Positions 44,658 through 56,796 of a stretch of 64,000 nucleotides of DNA are shown piece after piece. Position 1 is the stretch's first letter, and every line of letters starts with the position of its first letter. The stretch comes from Cupriavidus agavae (GTDB taxonomy: Bacteria > Pseudomonadota > Gammaproteobacteria > Burkholderiales > Burkholderiaceae), in assembly GCF_004217045.1 (NCBI RefSeq), contig NZ_SGXM01000001.1, forward strand, positions 1,674,001 through 1,738,000, read 5' to 3'. The translations under genes were made by a program, and so were the position numbers. The notes under the pieces are model-generated. The model was not told where the DNA came from, ran no database searches, and saw nothing but the letters and a program-made list of their open reading frames with translations.

Positions 44658-45908
44658 TCACGCCTGATCGAGTTCGAACACCTTGTGCAGCGCGCGGACG
44701 GCAAGCTCCATGTACTTCTCGTCGATCAGCACCGAGATCTTGATTTCGGAGGTGGAGATCATCTGGATGTTGATACCTTCTTCCGACAGCGTGCGGAACA
44801 TCTTGCTGGCGATGCCCACGTGCGAGCGCATGCCCACGCCCACCACCGAGACCTTCGACACCTTCGGGTCGCCCGACACACTGGCGGCGCCGATATGGGC
44901 CTTCACGCCATCGCCGAGGATGGTCAGCGCGCGCTGGTAGTCGCCGCGCGGCACCGTGAACGTGAAGTCGGTCTTGCCGTCCACGGACTGGTTCTGGATG
45001 ATCATGTCGACGTCGATGTTGGCATCGGCGATCGGGCCCAGGATCTGGTAGGCGATGCCCGGCTTGTCCGGCACGCCGAGCACGGTGATCTTGGCCTCGT
45101 CGCGGGCGAAGGCGATGCCGGAGATGACGGCTGCTTCCATTTCAGAATCTTCCTCAAAAGTAATCAGCGTGCCCGAGTGCATTTCCTGCTCGAGCGGCAT
45201 CAGGGGGTCGGTCAGCGACGACAGCACGCGGGTCTTCACGCGGTACTTGCCGGCAAACTCCACCGAACGGATCTGCAGCACCTTGGAGCCCAGGCTGGCC
45301 ATTTCCAGCATTTCCTCGAAGGTGATCTTGTCCAGGCGGCGGGCGTCCTCGACCACGCGCGGGTCGGTGGTGTACACGCCGTCCACGTCGGTATAGATCA
45401 GGCACTCGTCGGCCTCGATGGCGGCGGCAATGGCCACGGCCGAGGTATCCGAGCCGCCCCGGCCCAGCGTCGTGATGTTGCCGTCCTCGTCGATGCCCTG
45501 GAAGCCGGTGATGACCACCACCTTGCCCTGCTCCAGATCGCCGAGGATGCGCTCGTCATCGATCGACTCGATGCGGGCCTTGGTATAGGCCGAGTCGGTC
45601 TTCACCGGCACCTGCCAGCCCGTGTAGCTGACCGCGTCGATCCCCTCGCCGTGCATGGCGATGGCCAGCAGCGCCACGCTGGCCTGCTCGCCCGTGGAGG
45701 CCAGCATGTCCAGCTCGCGCGGGTCCGGCTGCGCGGAGATTTCCTTGGCAAGGCCAAGCAGGCGATTGGTCTCGCCTGACATGGCCGAAGGCACCACGAC
45801 TACGCGGTGACCGGCGCGGTGCCACTTGGCTACGCGCTTGGCGACATTCTTGATGCGTTCCGTGGAACCCATCGAAGTGCCGCCGTATTTGTGAACGATG
45901 AGAGCCAT
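44658..45908 (-). CDS. lysC: Aspartate kinase
   Basis: 416-aa aspartokinase, first step of the lysine, threonine and methionine pathway. Starts MALIVHKYGGTSMGS; kinase motifs VVVPSAMSGETNRLL and ITGFQGIDEDGNITTLGRGGSDTSAVAIAAAI; two C-terminal ACT domains (about residues 265-410) for feedback control. A longer in-frame opening exists upstream (to 46202), but that part is antisense to tilS and not protein-like, so ATG 45908 is used. The length equals the usual betaproteobacterial size. Downstream of tilS with 128 bp between. Confidence 0.97.
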   Translation of the reverse strand: MALIVHKYGGTSMGSTERIKNVAKRVAKWHRAGHRVVVVPSAMSGETNRLLGLAKEISAQPDPRELDMLASTGEQASVALLAIAMHGEGIDAVSYTGWQVPVKTDSAYTKARIESIDDERILGDLEQGKVVVITGFQGIDEDGNITTLGRGGSDTSAVAIAAAIEADECLIYTDVDGVYTTDPRVVEDARRLDKITFEEMLEMASLGSKVLQIRSVEFAGKYRVKTRVLSSLTDPLMPLEQEMHSGTLITFEEDSEMEAAVISGIAFARDEAKITVLGVPDKPGIAYQILGPIADANIDVDMIIQNQSVDGKTDFTFTVPRGDYQRALTILGDGVKAHIGAASVSGDPKVSKVSVVGVGMRSHVGIASKMFRTLSEEGINIQMISTSEIKISVLIDEKYMELAVRALHKVFELDQA

Positions 45909-46036
45909 CTTCTTGTCGACGCCAGCGGTTGTGCAAACCGTCGAAAATACACGATCCACGCTTGCCAGTAAAGGCTGGCAGGCCGGAAACAACCCTGAAA
46001 ACACCGTATTATTCTGATTTTTCTTGTGAGTTCTAT

Positions 46037-47455
46037 TCACAAGTACGCGGACGGCGGCAGTTCCTTCCACTCCACCCGCCAGCGCGGCGCGCGGGCGGCG
46101 CTGCCCGGCCAGCGCCGTTGCATCCCGAGCCCGGCGGCCAGCACGAGCACCTCGCCGTCCCCCTCCCCGCTCCACAACAGCGGCAGGAACGCCCGCCGCC
46201 ACGCCGGGACGCCCGCCTCCTGGTAGGCCTGCTTGAGCGCCCGGGCGGGGCCGCCCGGCCGCAGCACGATGCGTTCGCCGCCCGCACGCCCTGCCAGCCG
46301 CAGCGGCTGCTCCAGCACGGCCTGCGGCACACCGAAATCGTCGTCGCGCGTGAGATGGAGTTCCCCCCGCCAGGCCGGCACGACGATGCGCGCCTCACCA
46401 CGCCAGCCGAACCGGAACGGCGCAGGCGGTTCGTCCGGCACGGCGCGGCAGGCCAGCACGCGGTCACGAAAGCGGCGCAGCACCAGGCCGTCGTGCGCGA
46501 TGGCGGGTTCGCCGCCGCCGTGCTCCACCAGTTGGGCGCGCATGGCCGCCAGGCGCGCCGTGGTGGGCGGCTGCGTGCCAAGGTCGCCCAGCCAGTGGCG
46601 CAGCACCGCGTCGGCCTGCTCCGGCGGCAAGGCGCGCAGGCCCGGGAGTTCGAGTTCGGAGAGGGTATCGGCGTCGCGGCCGCTTCTGACCAGGCCGGCC
46701 AGCGTGCCGGCGGTCTGCGCATCGAGCATGGCGGCGGCCTGCCCGAAGTGGGCGGCGGCCTGCACTACATTGCCGTCGAGGCCCGCAAACGCCTGGCGCA
46801 GCAACGGCAGCTGGGCGCGCAGCGCATTGCGCGCGAAGCGCGTATCGGCGTTGGAGGGATCGTCGATCCAGGACAGCGCCTCGGCCGTGCAGTATGCCTC
46901 GATGCCGGCGCGCGGCACGTCGAGCCAAGGCCGCAGCAGTTGTACGTCGCCCTCGGCGTCGAGTGGCCGGCGCGCCGGCATGCCGGCCATGCCGGCCACT
47001 CCGGTGCCCCGGAACAACCGCAGCAGCACGGTTTCCACCTGATCGTCGCGATGGTGGGCGAACAGCAGCAGCGCGGCGCCCTGCGCGCGGCACATGCGCC
47101 CCAGCGCCGCGTAGCGCGCACGCCGCGCGGCGGACTCGATGCCCTCGCCGGCGGCCGGCTGCACCGACACCCGCGCCACGGACAGCGGCACCTGCCAGCC
47201 GGCGCACAGTTCGGCGCAGAAATCGCTCCACGCGTCCGCCTCGGCCTGCAGCCCGTGGTGAACATGCAGCGCGACCAACCGCGCCAGCGGAAACGCCTCG
47301 GCCAGCGCCGCGCGCGTGGCGTGGAGCAGCGCCACGGAATCGCGCCCGCCGGACAATGCCACCGCAACGGTCACTGGCGCGCCAGAAACAACAAAGGCCG
47401 CACCAGCCTGGAGAGCCTGTGCGACCTTCGTGGTCAGGAAGTGCTCAGCGTTCAC
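46037..47455 (-). CDS. tilS: tRNA(Ile)-lysidine synthase
   Basis: 472-aa enzyme that converts the wobble C of tRNA-Ile(CAU) to lysidine with ATP. The PP-loop motif VALSGGRDSVALLH is near residue 35, with HVHHGLQAEADAW and LLFAHHRDDQVETVLLRLFRGTG next. The central and C-terminal TilS domains follow (about residues 225-470). GTG 47455 is preferred because AGGAG, formed by the last accA codons, precedes it and it starts one base after the accA stop. ATG 47491 would overlap accA by 35 bp. Cotranscribed with accA. Confidence 0.94.
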   Translation of the reverse strand: MNAEHFLTTKVAQALQAGAAFVVSGAPVTVAVALSGGRDSVALLHATRAALAEAFPLARLVALHVHHGLQAEADAWSDFCAELCAGWQVPLSVARVSVQPAAGEGIESAARRARYAALGRMCRAQGAALLLFAHHRDDQVETVLLRLFRGTGVAGMAGMPARRPLDAEGDVQLLRPWLDVPRAGIEAYCTAEALSWIDDPSNADTRFARNALRAQLPLLRQAFAGLDGNVVQAAAHFGQAAAMLDAQTAGTLAGLVRSGRDADTLSELELPGLRALPPEQADAVLRHWLGDLGTQPPTTARLAAMRAQLVEHGGGEPAIAHDGLVLRRFRDRVLACRAVPDEPPAPFRFGWRGEARIVVPAWRGELHLTRDDDFGVPQAVLEQPLRLAGRAGGERIVLRPGGPARALKQAYQEAGVPAWRRAFLPLLWSGEGDGEVLVLAAGLGMQRRWPGSAARAPRWRVEWKELPPSAYL

Positions 47456-47456
47456 T

Positions 47457-48428
47457 TCACTCCTGGACGCCGGTTTCCTTGAACTTGCCATATGCCATCA
47501 GCCGTTCGTGCCGGCGCGCCTGCAGTTCCTTGACGCTCATGCCCTGGAACTGGCGCAGCGATTCGGCCAGCGTGCGCTTGAGCATCGTGGCCATGCCCTT
47601 GGTATCGCGGTGTGCGCCGCCAAGCGGCTCGCTGACGATCTTGTCGATCAGGCCCAGCGCCTTCAACCGGTGCGCGGTCAGGCCCAGCGCCTCGGCGGCC
47701 TCCGGGGCCTTCTCGGCGGTCTTCCAGAGGATCGACGCGCAGCCTTCCGGCGAGATCACCGCGTACGTGGCGAATTGCAGCATGTGCACGACGTCGCCCA
47801 CGGCAATCGCCAGCGCGCCGCCCGAACCACCCTCGCCGATGATCGTGGCGATCAGCGGCACGCGCAGGCCGGCCATGACGTAGAGGTTATGGCCGATGGC
47901 TTCCGACTGGCCGCGCTCTTCGGCGTCGATGCCCGGGAACGCGCCCGGCGTATCGACGAACGTGAAGATCGGCAGGCCGAACTTGTCGGCCAGTTCCATC
48001 AGGCGCTTGGCCTTGCGGTAACCCTCGGGCTTCGACATGCCGAAGTTGCGCAGCGCGCGCTCCTTGGTGTCGCGGCCCTTCTGGTGGCCAATCACCATGC
48101 ACGCCTGGCCGTTGAAGCGGGCCAGGCCGCCGACGATCGACAGGTCGTCCGCGAACGCGCGGTCGCCATGCAGTTCGTGGAAATCGGTGAAGATCTCGCG
48201 CACGTAATCCAGCGTGTAGGGACGCTGCGGGTGCCGCGCGATCTGCGCAACCTGCCACGGGGTCAGGTTGGCGTAGATATCCTTGGTCAGCTGCTGGCTC
48301 TTTCCGGCCAGCCGCGAAATCTCTTCGGAAATGTCGACAGCCGAATCGTCCTGCACGAAACGCAGTTCTTCGATCTTTGCCTCGAGCTCGGCAATCGGCT
48401 GCTCGAAATCCAGGAAGGTGGTTTTCAT
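47457..48428 (-). CDS. accA: Acetyl-CoA carboxylase carboxyltransferase subunit alpha
   Basis: 323-aa AccA, partner of AccD in the carboxyltransferase that makes malonyl-CoA for fatty-acid synthesis. Starts [24 protein letters not shown]. Typical motifs [65 protein letters not shown] and [12 protein letters not shown], and the C-terminal [30 protein letters not shown]. Full length for the family. Directly upstream of tilS, an arrangement common in betaproteobacteria. Confidence 0.98.
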   Translation of the reverse strand: MKTTFLDFEQPIAELEAKIEELRFVQDDSAVDISEEISRLAGKSQQLTKDIYANLTPWQVAQIARHPQRPYTLDYVREIFTDFHELHGDRAFADDLSIVGGLARFNGQACMVIGHQKGRDTKERALRNFGMSKPEGYRKAKRLMELADKFGLPIFTFVDTPGAFPGIDAEERGQSEAIGHNLYVMAGLRVPLIATIIGEGGSGGALAIAVGDVVHMLQFATYAVISPEGCASILWKTAEKAPEAAEALGLTAHRLKALGLIDKIVSEPLGGAHRDTKGMATMLKRTLAESLRQFQGMSVKELQARRHERLMAYGKFKETGVQE

Positions 48429-48560
48429 AAAACGCGGACCAGTCTGTGAAGGGGCGCATTCTACCGGAAAATTTTCCGCTGTCGGAGCCCCAATATGTTG
48501 ATTTCAATGCACTTATGCGTGGAATCAACGCCCTTGCCGCCGATTCGGCGCCGCCGGTAA

Positions 48561-49360
48561 CTAATACGTCACAGGCAGCGGATCGAGGCTGCGCCACATG
48601 TACCAGGTAGCCACCGTGCGCCACGGCTCCCAGTTTGCCGCCACTTCGCGCGCCTCGCTGCGGGTGACGGGTTCACCACTGAAATAATTGGCCGAGATCG
48701 CGTTGATCAGCCCGACATCGTCGAGCGGCAACACGTTGGGCCGCATCAGATTGAACATCAGGAACATCTCGGCCGTCCAGCGGCCAATACCGCGGATCTG
48801 GATCAGCTCGGCGATCACGGCCTCGTCGTCCATGCTGGCCCATTCGTCCACGTGGACACTGCCCGACTTGAAATGCTGCGCCAGGTCGGTGATGTACTCC
48901 GCCTTGCGTTTCGACAGCCCACAGCCCGCCAGGTCTGCCACGCCGGCCTTCAGGAACTGGGCCGGCGTCAGGCGCGGGCACAGTGCGGCCAACCGGTCCC
49001 AGACCGCCTGCGCTGCCTTGACCGAAATCTGCTGGCCGACGATGGCCCGCGCCAATGTGATGAAAGGATCACCACGAGATACCAGGTGAGCGGGGCCATA
49101 TGTCGGAATCATCTTGCGCAGGATGCGGTCGCGCTTCATCAGGTCCGCGCAGGCCTCGTCCCAGTAGGCGGGGCGCTCCGCGTCGATGACGGTTTCCACC
49201 GGCAGCGGCACGGCGTCCGCCTCGGGCAGTTCCGCCCGCGCACGGGTGCCAGCCGGCTTCGCAGCCTTCGCGGCAGGCACCCTGGGCGCCTGCCGCGCCG
49301 CTACCTTGCCGGCAGGGGCCGGCCCGGTGGCGGCGGTCTTCGGCTTGCGCGCGGCAGCGT

Positions 49361-49364
<4 letters not shown>
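48561..49364 (-). CDS. DNA-3-methyladenine glycosylase II (AlkA-like)
   Basis: 267-aa HhH-GPD base-excision glycosylase. Features: [24 protein letters not shown] near residue 105, the helix-hairpin-helix [19 protein letters not shown], and the catalytic aspartate in [12 protein letters not shown]. The first 55 residues are a Lys/Ala/Pro-rich disordered tail. It removes alkylated purines. The start is uncertain. TTG 49364 has GGAGG at the right distance and overlaps the cysS stop by 4 nt; GTG 49376 is the alternative. The overlap suggests translational coupling to cysS. Confidence 0.9.
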
Positions 49365-50749
<1,385 letters not shown>

Positions 50750-50967
50750 GAAGCGGATATGAGTGGGTGACGGCGGGGGAATGCGCGCGCCACGGCGCGC
50801 AAGGCCCCATATCTTACCGGAACCGCCCGGCGCCGGCCCGGCGTGCCCCTCCAAAGCGGCATGCGCCGGCAGCGGCCCCGGTGCGCCGCGTCCTGCACGC
50901 CGCGCCGCTTTGCTAGAATGCCGCGGATATCAAGAACCGCCACGATCCGTCCACGATCCGCCTCTTC

Positions 50968-51645
50968 ATGCGACCGCCTCTGCCTTTCCTGCATTCTGCC
51001 GCTGCCCGCCGTGGCGCCACCCTCCTCGCGCTGGCCGGGGCCCTGGCCGCCGCGCCGGCCGCCGCGCAGAATGGCCCGCTGTCGCTGGAGGCGCCCCCGG
51101 CGCCCGTCAGCGGCGTGAATTCGGCCGATCCCGGCATGGTGCCCGCCCAGAAGGCCGTCAACGACAAGCGCTACGACGATGCGGTCAAGGCGTTCGACAA
51201 GGTGCTGGCCGGCAACCCGCGCAACGTCCAGGCCCGCTTCCAGCGCGCCTGGGCCCTGGCCAAGCTCGGCCGCGACGACGAATCGGTCCAGGCCTTCGTC
51301 GAGATGGCGCAGGATTTCCCCGAACTGCCCGAGCCGCACAACAACCTTGCCCTGCTCTACGCGAAGCGCGGCGACCTGAAACGCGCCGAGGCGGAACTGC
51401 TGCTGGCGCTGCAGGCCAAACCCGACTACGCCATCGCCTACAGCAATCTTGGCGATGTCTACCGCCGCCTGGCCGAGCAGGCCTATGGCGACGCGGTACG
51501 CCGCAACCCGGCCGATACCCGCGCCGCCGCGGCGCTGCGCCAGGTGCGCGGCACCGATGCGACGCCGGCAGCGCCGGGCGCCACCCCCGTGGCCCCGGCC
51601 AGTGCGCCGGCCGCGCCGCGTGGCAAGGCACCGGCCGCCCGCTAA
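50968..51645 (+). CDS. Exported TPR-repeat protein
   Basis: 225-aa protein with a signal peptide (hydrophobic core LLALAGALAAAPAAA, cleavage near AAA|QNG at about residue 33). About three tetratricopeptide repeats follow (residues about 50-165: YDDAVKAFDKVLAGNPRNVQARFQRAWALAKLG, then LPEPHNNLALLYAKRGDLKRAEAELLLAL, then PDYAIAYSNLGDVYRRLAEQAYGDAVRRNP). The tail is Pro/Ala-rich. Probably a periplasmic or lipoprotein-like scaffold; no enzyme domain. First gene of a plus-strand run with two cyclophilins, which suggests a role in envelope protein folding. Confidence 0.85.
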   Translation: MRPPLPFLHSAAARRGATLLALAGALAAAPAAAQNGPLSLEAPPAPVSGVNSADPGMVPAQKAVNDKRYDDAVKAFDKVLAGNPRNVQARFQRAWALAKLGRDDESVQAFVEMAQDFPELPEPHNNLALLYAKRGDLKRAEAELLLALQAKPDYAIAYSNLGDVYRRLAEQAYGDAVRRNPADTRAAAALRQVRGTDATPAAPGATPVAPASAPAAPRGKAPAAR

Positions 51646-51710
51646 TCTCAACCCCGTGCATTCTTTCCAGTGCATTTGACTGCCTGAACCGCTTTTCCCG
51701 GAGTCCAGAC

Positions 51711-52319
51711 ATGACCGTTTCCCGCCGCATCGCCCTGGCTGGCCTGATCGCCACCGCCGCCGCCCTGTCCCCGCTGGCCGCCCTGGCGCAGGGCGCCAGC
51801 CCGGCCGCCGCCACGCAGAAGGCCGAGCGCGTACAGTTCGCCACCAGCGCCGGCAAGTTCACGATCGAGGTGTATCCCGACGCGGCGCCCAAGACCGTCG
51901 CCAACTTCATGGAGTACGTGAAGAGCGGCTTCTACACCGGCACCATCTTCCACCGCGTGATCAATGGGTTCATGGTCCAGGGCGGCGGCTACGACCGCGA
52001 GATGAAGGAAAAGCCCACGCGCGCCCCGATCCCGCTGGAGGCGCAGAACGGCCTGAAGAACAAGGCGTACACGGTGGCCATGGCCCGCACGTCGAATCCG
52101 AACTCGGCAACCGCCCAGTTCTTCGTCAATGTGGTGGATAATCCGAACCTCGACTACCCGCAGCCCGATGGCAACGGCTATGCCGTCTTCGGCAAGGTGG
52201 TGGAAGGCGCCGACACGATCGACAAGATCAAGACCACGCCGACCACGGCCTACGGCGCCATGCGCAACGTGCCGGCGGCCCCGGTCGTGATCGAGTCCGC
52301 CACCGTCGTCACCAAGTAA
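51711..52319 (+). CDS. ppiA: Periplasmic cyclophilin-type peptidyl-prolyl isomerase
   Basis: 202-aa cyclophilin with a Sec signal peptide (cleavage near LAALA|QGA, residue 26). Catalytic Arg in [28 protein letters not shown] motif ([14 protein letters not shown]) and [12 protein letters not shown]. It isomerises X-Pro bonds of exported proteins. It is followed after 62 bp by a cytoplasmic paralogue with about half the residues identical. Confidence 0.93.
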   Translation: MTVSRRIALAGLIATAAALSPLAALAQGASPAAATQKAERVQFATSAGKFTIEVYPDAAPKTVANFMEYVKSGFYTGTIFHRVINGFMVQGGGYDREMKEKPTRAPIPLEAQNGLKNKAYTVAMARTSNPNSATAQFFVNVVDNPNLDYPQPDGNGYAVFGKVVEGADTIDKIKTTPTTAYGAMRNVPAAPVVIESATVVTK

Positions 52320-52381
52320 CAACCGCGTCCCCCCCGGATGCGGCAGTAACCGTCACCGAACCCCGAACGAGAGGTAACCCC

Positions 52382-52882
52382 ATGAGCAAGGTACAACTCC
52401 AGACGACGCAAGGCGTCATCACCATCGAACTGGACGCCGAGAAGGCCCCGAAATCGGTGGAGAACTTCCTGTCGTACGTGCGCAAGGGCCACTATGACAA
52501 CACGGTCTTCCACCGCGTGATCAAGAACTTCATGATCCAGGGCGGCGGTTTCGAGCCGGGCATGAAGCAGAAGGACACCGACGCCCCGATCGAGAACGAA
52601 GCCGGCAACGGCCTGAAGAACGACCGCTACACCGTGGCAATGGCCCGTACCAACGCGCCGCACTCGGCCACGGCCCAGTTCTTCATCAACGTGGTGGACA
52701 ACGACTTCCTGAACTTCAGCTCGCCCACGCCGCAGGGCTTCGGCTACGCCGTGTTCGGCAAGGTCGTGGAAGGCACCGACGTCGTGGACGCCATCAAGGG
52801 CGTGCGCACCGGCAGCTCGGGCTTCCACCAGGACGTGCCGATGGAAGACGTGGTGATCCAGAAGGCCACGATCGTCGAGTAA
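52382..52882 (+). CDS. ppiB: Cytoplasmic cyclophilin-type peptidyl-prolyl isomerase
   Basis: 166-aa cyclophilin without signal peptide. Motifs [39 protein letters not shown] and [17 protein letters not shown], then [16 protein letters not shown]. Tandem with the periplasmic paralogue and upstream of lpxH. Ribosome site GAGAGG before ATG 52382. Confidence 0.95.
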   Translation: MSKVQLQTTQGVITIELDAEKAPKSVENFLSYVRKGHYDNTVFHRVIKNFMIQGGGFEPGMKQKDTDAPIENEAGNGLKNDRYTVAMARTNAPHSATAQFFINVVDNDFLNFSSPTPQGFGYAVFGKVVEGTDVVDAIKGVRTGSSGFHQDVPMEDVVIQKATIVE

Positions 52883-52946
52883 CCGGCCATCCACGCCAAA
52901 CCGGTTGCGGCATGCCGCGCATGGTGAACACGTCCATCCGACCCGC

Positions 52947-53735
52947 ATGACCGCACCCGCCCGCACGCCGGCGGCCGCACCGATTCCGGTGCCGGCGCCG
53001 GCGTGGTTCATTTCCGACCTGCACCTGACCCCCGGCATGCCGCGCACGCTCGACGCGTTCGGCCGCGTGCTGGACGATGCCGTGCAGCACGCCCGCGCGC
53101 TGTTCATCCTGGGCGACTTCTTTGAATTCTGGATCGGCGACGAAGAGACGGCCACGCCGTTCGCCGCCGACGTAGCCGCCGCGCTGCGCCGGGTGGCCGA
53201 GGCGGGCGTGCCGGTCTTCCTGATGCACGGCAACCGCGATTTCCTGCTCGGCCGGCGCTTTGCCGCCGCGGCGGGGGCCACGCTGCTGCCTGACCCCACC
53301 GTGATCGACTGCGCCGGCCGGCGCGTGGTGCTGAGCCATGGCGACATGCTCTGCACCGACGACGAGCGCTACATGCGCTTCCGGCGTTGGACGCGCAGGC
53401 GCTGGGTGCAACGGCTGTTCCTGCTGCTGCCGCTGCCGGCAAGGCTGCGCATCGCACAGCGCCTGCGGGCCGACAGCGAGGCCGGACGCGCGCGCCGGCC
53501 TGCCGACGCCCCGCCGCCCACCTATGGCGACGCCACGCCGGCCGCCGTCGAGGCGCTGCTGGCCGATTCCACCGCCGGCACGCTGGTCCACGGCCACACC
53601 CACCGGCCGGCCCGCCACGTGCATGGCGCCGGCGAACGCTGGGTACTGACCGACTGGGACCTCGACGGCCGCCATCCGCGCGCCGCCGTGCTGCAACTCG
53701 ACGCCGCAGGCTTTACCGTGCTGCCACGGGCCTGA
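52947..53735 (+). CDS. lpxH: UDP-2,3-diacylglucosamine pyrophosphatase
   Basis: 262-aa calcineurin-like metallophosphoesterase that makes lipid X in lipid A synthesis at the inner face of the inner membrane. Metal motifs in order: FISDLHLTPG, FILGDFFEFWIGDEE, MHGNRDFLLG, LSHGDMLCTDDERYMRFRR, and VHGHTHRPARH. The ppiB-lpxH neighbourhood is conserved in related genera. ATG 52947 is chosen as start; an earlier in-frame codon at 52905 adds an unlikely His/Arg leader. Confidence 0.95.
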   Translation: MTAPARTPAAAPIPVPAPAWFISDLHLTPGMPRTLDAFGRVLDDAVQHARALFILGDFFEFWIGDEETATPFAADVAAALRRVAEAGVPVFLMHGNRDFLLGRRFAAAAGATLLPDPTVIDCAGRRVVLSHGDMLCTDDERYMRFRRWTRRRWVQRLFLLLPLPARLRIAQRLRADSEAGRARRPADAPPPTYGDATPAAVEALLADSTAGTLVHGHTHRPARHVHGAGERWVLTDWDLDGRHPRAAVLQLDAAGFTVLPRA

Positions 53736-53758
53736 GCGCCCCGCCTCCCACGCCCTCG

Positions 53759-54502
53759 TTACTTCATCATCCGGCGCAGTTCGCTTGCGTCGAAGCGGTC
53801 GTTGGGGGTGTTCTCCAGGTGCTCGCCCAGCCGGTCCAGCGCGGCCAGCACGGCCTCGATCCGGTCATGCTGCTTGGCGGCATTGTCGATCAGGCTCTTG
53901 AGCGCCAGCGACACCGGATCGTCGGCATTCGGCGTGATGCCGTACGCGGAGAACTCCTGCCTTGCGCCCTGCTGCGCCGCCGGGGCGTCCGGCATGATGA
54001 TGCGGGCCGGGATGCCCACCGCCGTGGCGCCGGGCGGCACCGGCTTGAGCACCACCGCATTCGACCCCACGCGCGCGCCGTCGCCCACCTCGAAACCGCC
54101 CAGCACCTTGGCGCCAGCGCTGACCACCACGCCCGCGCCCAGCGTCGGATGGCGCTTCTGGCCCTTGTACAGCGACGTGCCGCCCAGCGTCACGCCCTGG
54201 TAGATCGTGCAGTCGTCGCCGATCTCGGCGGTTTCGCCGATCACCACGCCCATGCCGTGGTCGATGAATACGCGGCGGCCCAGCTTCACGGCCGGGTGGA
54301 TCTCGATGCCGGTCAGGAAGCGCGACCAGTGCGAGATCCAGCGGCCCAGCCAGTGGAATCCGGCACGCCAGCAGGCATTGGCCACGCGGTGGAACATCAC
54401 GGCATGCAGGCCCGGATAGCAGGTCAGCACCTCCAGCCGGCTGCGCGCGGCGGGGTCGCGCCGCATGATGGCGTCGATTTCTTCCTTCAGGCGAGTGAAC
54501 AT
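53759..54502 (-). CDS. cysE: Serine O-acetyltransferase
   Basis: 247-aa left-handed beta-helix acetyltransferase, first step of cysteine synthesis from serine. Starts [21 protein letters not shown]; active-site region [44 protein letters not shown]; hexapeptide repeats to about residue 180; C-terminal extension of about 65 residues. ATG 54502 is the family start. Converges on lpxH. Confidence 0.95.
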   Translation of the reverse strand: MFTRLKEEIDAIMRRDPAARSRLEVLTCYPGLHAVMFHRVANACWRAGFHWLGRWISHWSRFLTGIEIHPAVKLGRRVFIDHGMGVVIGETAEIGDDCTIYQGVTLGGTSLYKGQKRHPTLGAGVVVSAGAKVLGGFEVGDGARVGSNAVVLKPVPPGATAVGIPARIIMPDAPAAQQGARQEFSAYGITPNADDPVSLALKSLIDNAAKQHDRIEAVLAALDRLGEHLENTPNDRFDASELRRMMK

Positions 54503-54792
54503 CGTTATCGTGTCGTGTTGCCACGCCCGGTCGCCGTGCCTGCCGGGAGGCAGGACGGTCGCCGGCGCGGTCATGAGCGGGCTCGGCGCTGGTGGCGACC
54601 GCCGGGGACGGGTCGGGTCGCACGCGAGCAGCGAGTGTAAGAGATTTGCCAGCCTGCCGCCGGCCCTGACGCCGTCAGGGCTTTTGGGGCCGCGCGGTCC
54701 TCAACATCGTCCCGGCAGCCGGCAACACGCGCTCGCACCCGGACGGCGGGGGGCGCCTCGGGAGTCGTGCGGGAGGAATGCCGGTCGGAAGC

Positions 54793-55701
54793 TCACGGAT
54801 GCGGGTCCTGGTCGTTGTCGAGGTCTTTGCCTGCCTGATCGCCTGCCGGCGGCGTGTCGCCGCTCAGCACCATGCGCTTGGCGATGCCGCGCAGGATGTT
54901 GACTTCCTCGCGTTCCAGTCCGGTGCGCGCAAACATCCGGCGCAGCCGTGGCATCAGCTTGCGGGGGTTGGCGGGATCGAGAAAGCCAATCGCCGCCAGG
55001 CCCGCCTGCAGGTGCCCGAACATCGATTCGATCTGCTCGGCCGTGGCAGGCTCACCAGCATAGCCGATATTCGGTGCGGCGTCCGGGGCACCCTGCACCG
55101 GCACCTCCAGCAGCGCCAGCCGCATTTCGTAGGCGATCAGCTGCACGGCCTGCGCCAGGTTCAGCGACGCATAGGCCGGATTGGCCGGGATGTGCGTCAC
55201 GGCGGAACAGCGCAGCACGGCCTCGTTGGGCAGGCCATAGCGCTCGTTGCCAAACACGAAGGCCACCTCGGCGCCGGCATCCCTGCTCGCCAGGCTGCCC
55301 AGCACCGTACGCGCCTGGGCCGCCGCCGCGCGCGGCATCAGCCGCGGCGGGCCGAACTCGCGCTGCCGCGCCGTCATCGCCACGGTAAAGGCCGTGCCGG
55401 CCAGCGCGGTCTCGATGTCGGGGACGATGCGGGCACCGGCCAGCACGTCATCGGCGCCGCTGGCCATGGCCACGGCATCGGCATGCGCGAGCACAGCCGG
55501 CTCGCGCGGCGTCACCAGCACCAGGCTGCCCGGCGCGGCGCCGAAACCCATGGTTTTCATGGCGCGCGCCACCGAGCCGACGTTGCCGGGGTGGCTGGTC
55601 TCCACGAGTACCACGCGTACCCGCGAGAAAATGTCTGCCGGATCACATGGCACCGGAGCTGCCGGGTCCGACCCGGCCTGGGGATTCAACGCTTCGCTCA
55701 T
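54793..55701 (-). CDS. trmJ: tRNA (cytidine/uridine-2'-O-)-methyltransferase
   Basis: 302-aa SPOUT methyltransferase modifying position 32 of tRNAs. Motifs: [44 protein letters not shown], and the knot-forming [27 protein letters not shown]. Length is typical for betaproteobacterial TrmJ. ATG 55701 is used; the open frame continues upstream into the divergent suhB leader. Divergent from suhB, as in related genomes. Confidence 0.94.
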   Translation of the reverse strand: MSEALNPQAGSDPAAPVPCDPADIFSRVRVVLVETSHPGNVGSVARAMKTMGFGAAPGSLVLVTPREPAVLAHADAVAMASGADDVLAGARIVPDIETALAGTAFTVAMTARQREFGPPRLMPRAAAAQARTVLGSLASRDAGAEVAFVFGNERYGLPNEAVLRCSAVTHIPANPAYASLNLAQAVQLIAYEMRLALLEVPVQGAPDAAPNIGYAGEPATAEQIESMFGHLQAGLAAIGFLDPANPRKLMPRLRRMFARTGLEREEVNILRGIAKRMVLSGDTPPAGDQAGKDLDNDQDPHP

Positions 55702-55940
55702 CTGGGATGGCCCATGGCCGCCGATTGCCGCCGTTTGCGGCATCGACGCGTGCGTGGGCCCGGGTTTCCTATACAATGCTGCCTTCAAATTGCGGCGCGT
55801 CGCCTCTCAGCTGGCGGCGCCCCTCGTTCTTCTACAATCCGTTGTGTTGTTCGGCCAACGCCGGGCATTCGCGCCTCCCTCGCCCCAGCTGGCCGGGACG
55901 CCGCGCGAACCATGCCCTGCCGCGCCGTCTGGAGAGATTC

Positions 55941-56774
55941 ATGCATCCGATGCTCAATATCGCCGTCAAGGCGGCCCGCAAGGCGGGTTCCATCATCAAC
56001 CGTGCGTCGATGGACGTCGACCTGGTGCGCGTTTCGCGCAAACAGCACAACGATTTCGTGACCGAAGTCGACCGCGCTGCCGAAGCGGCGGTGATCGAGG
56101 TCATCCGCACCGCCTACCCCGAGCACGACATTCTAGCGGAAGAGTCCGGCCAGTCCTGGGCCGAGGGCGAGGAACAGGGCGAATTCACCTGGGTCATCGA
56201 CCCGCTCGACGGCACCACCAATTTCATCCACGGTTTTCCCCAGTACGCGGTCTCGATCGGCCTGCTGCACAAGGGCGTGCCGTCGCAGGCCGTCGTCTAC
56301 GACCCCACGCGTGACGAACTGTTCACGGCCAGCAAGGGCGCCGGCGCATTCCTGAACAACCGCCGCATCCGCGTGACGCGGCGCGACAAGCTGGCCGACT
56401 GCCTGATCGGCACCGGCTTCCCGTTCCGTGACCTCGAAGGCATGGACGAATACCTGGAAATCTTCTCGCTGATGACGCGCAGCTGCGCGGGCCTGCGCCG
56501 CCCGGGCGCCGCCGCGCTGGACCTGGCCTACGTGGCCTGCGGCCGGCTGGATGGCTTCTTCGAGCGCGGCCTGAAGCCGTGGGACATGGCCGCCGGCATG
56601 CTGCTGATCACCGAAGCAGGCGGCCTGGTGGGCAACTACGCCGGCGAATCGCGCCAGATGGAACAGGGCGAAGTACTGGCGGGCAACCCCAAGGCGTTTG
56701 CGCAGATGGTGCGCCTGCTGTCGCCGTTCTCGCTCGACAACGCCCGCCCGGCGCTCAAGCCGATCGTCGACTGA
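55941..56774 (+). CDS. suhB: Inositol-1-monophosphatase / SuhB
   Basis: 277-aa Mg-dependent sugar phosphatase family member that also acts in rRNA antitermination complexes in proteobacteria. Starts [19 protein letters not shown]. Metal motifs: [33 protein letters not shown], and [24 protein letters not shown] ribosome site precedes ATG 55941. Divergent from trmJ. Confidence 0.96.
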   Translation: MHPMLNIAVKAARKAGSIINRASMDVDLVRVSRKQHNDFVTEVDRAAEAAVIEVIRTAYPEHDILAEESGQSWAEGEEQGEFTWVIDPLDGTTNFIHGFPQYAVSIGLLHKGVPSQAVVYDPTRDELFTASKGAGAFLNNRRIRVTRRDKLADCLIGTGFPFRDLEGMDEYLEIFSLMTRSCAGLRRPGAAALDLAYVACGRLDGFFERGLKPWDMAAGMLLITEAGGLVGNYAGESRQMEQGEVLAGNPKAFAQMVRLLSPFSLDNARPALKPIVD

Positions 56775-56796
56775 TCGCGCTGCCCCGCGGCGCCGC

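Noticed and set aside
45909..46202. Longer lysC reading frame starting at 46202
   Set aside because: The extra 98 codons are antisense to the end of tilS or intergenic; aspartokinases start at MALIVHKYGGTS.
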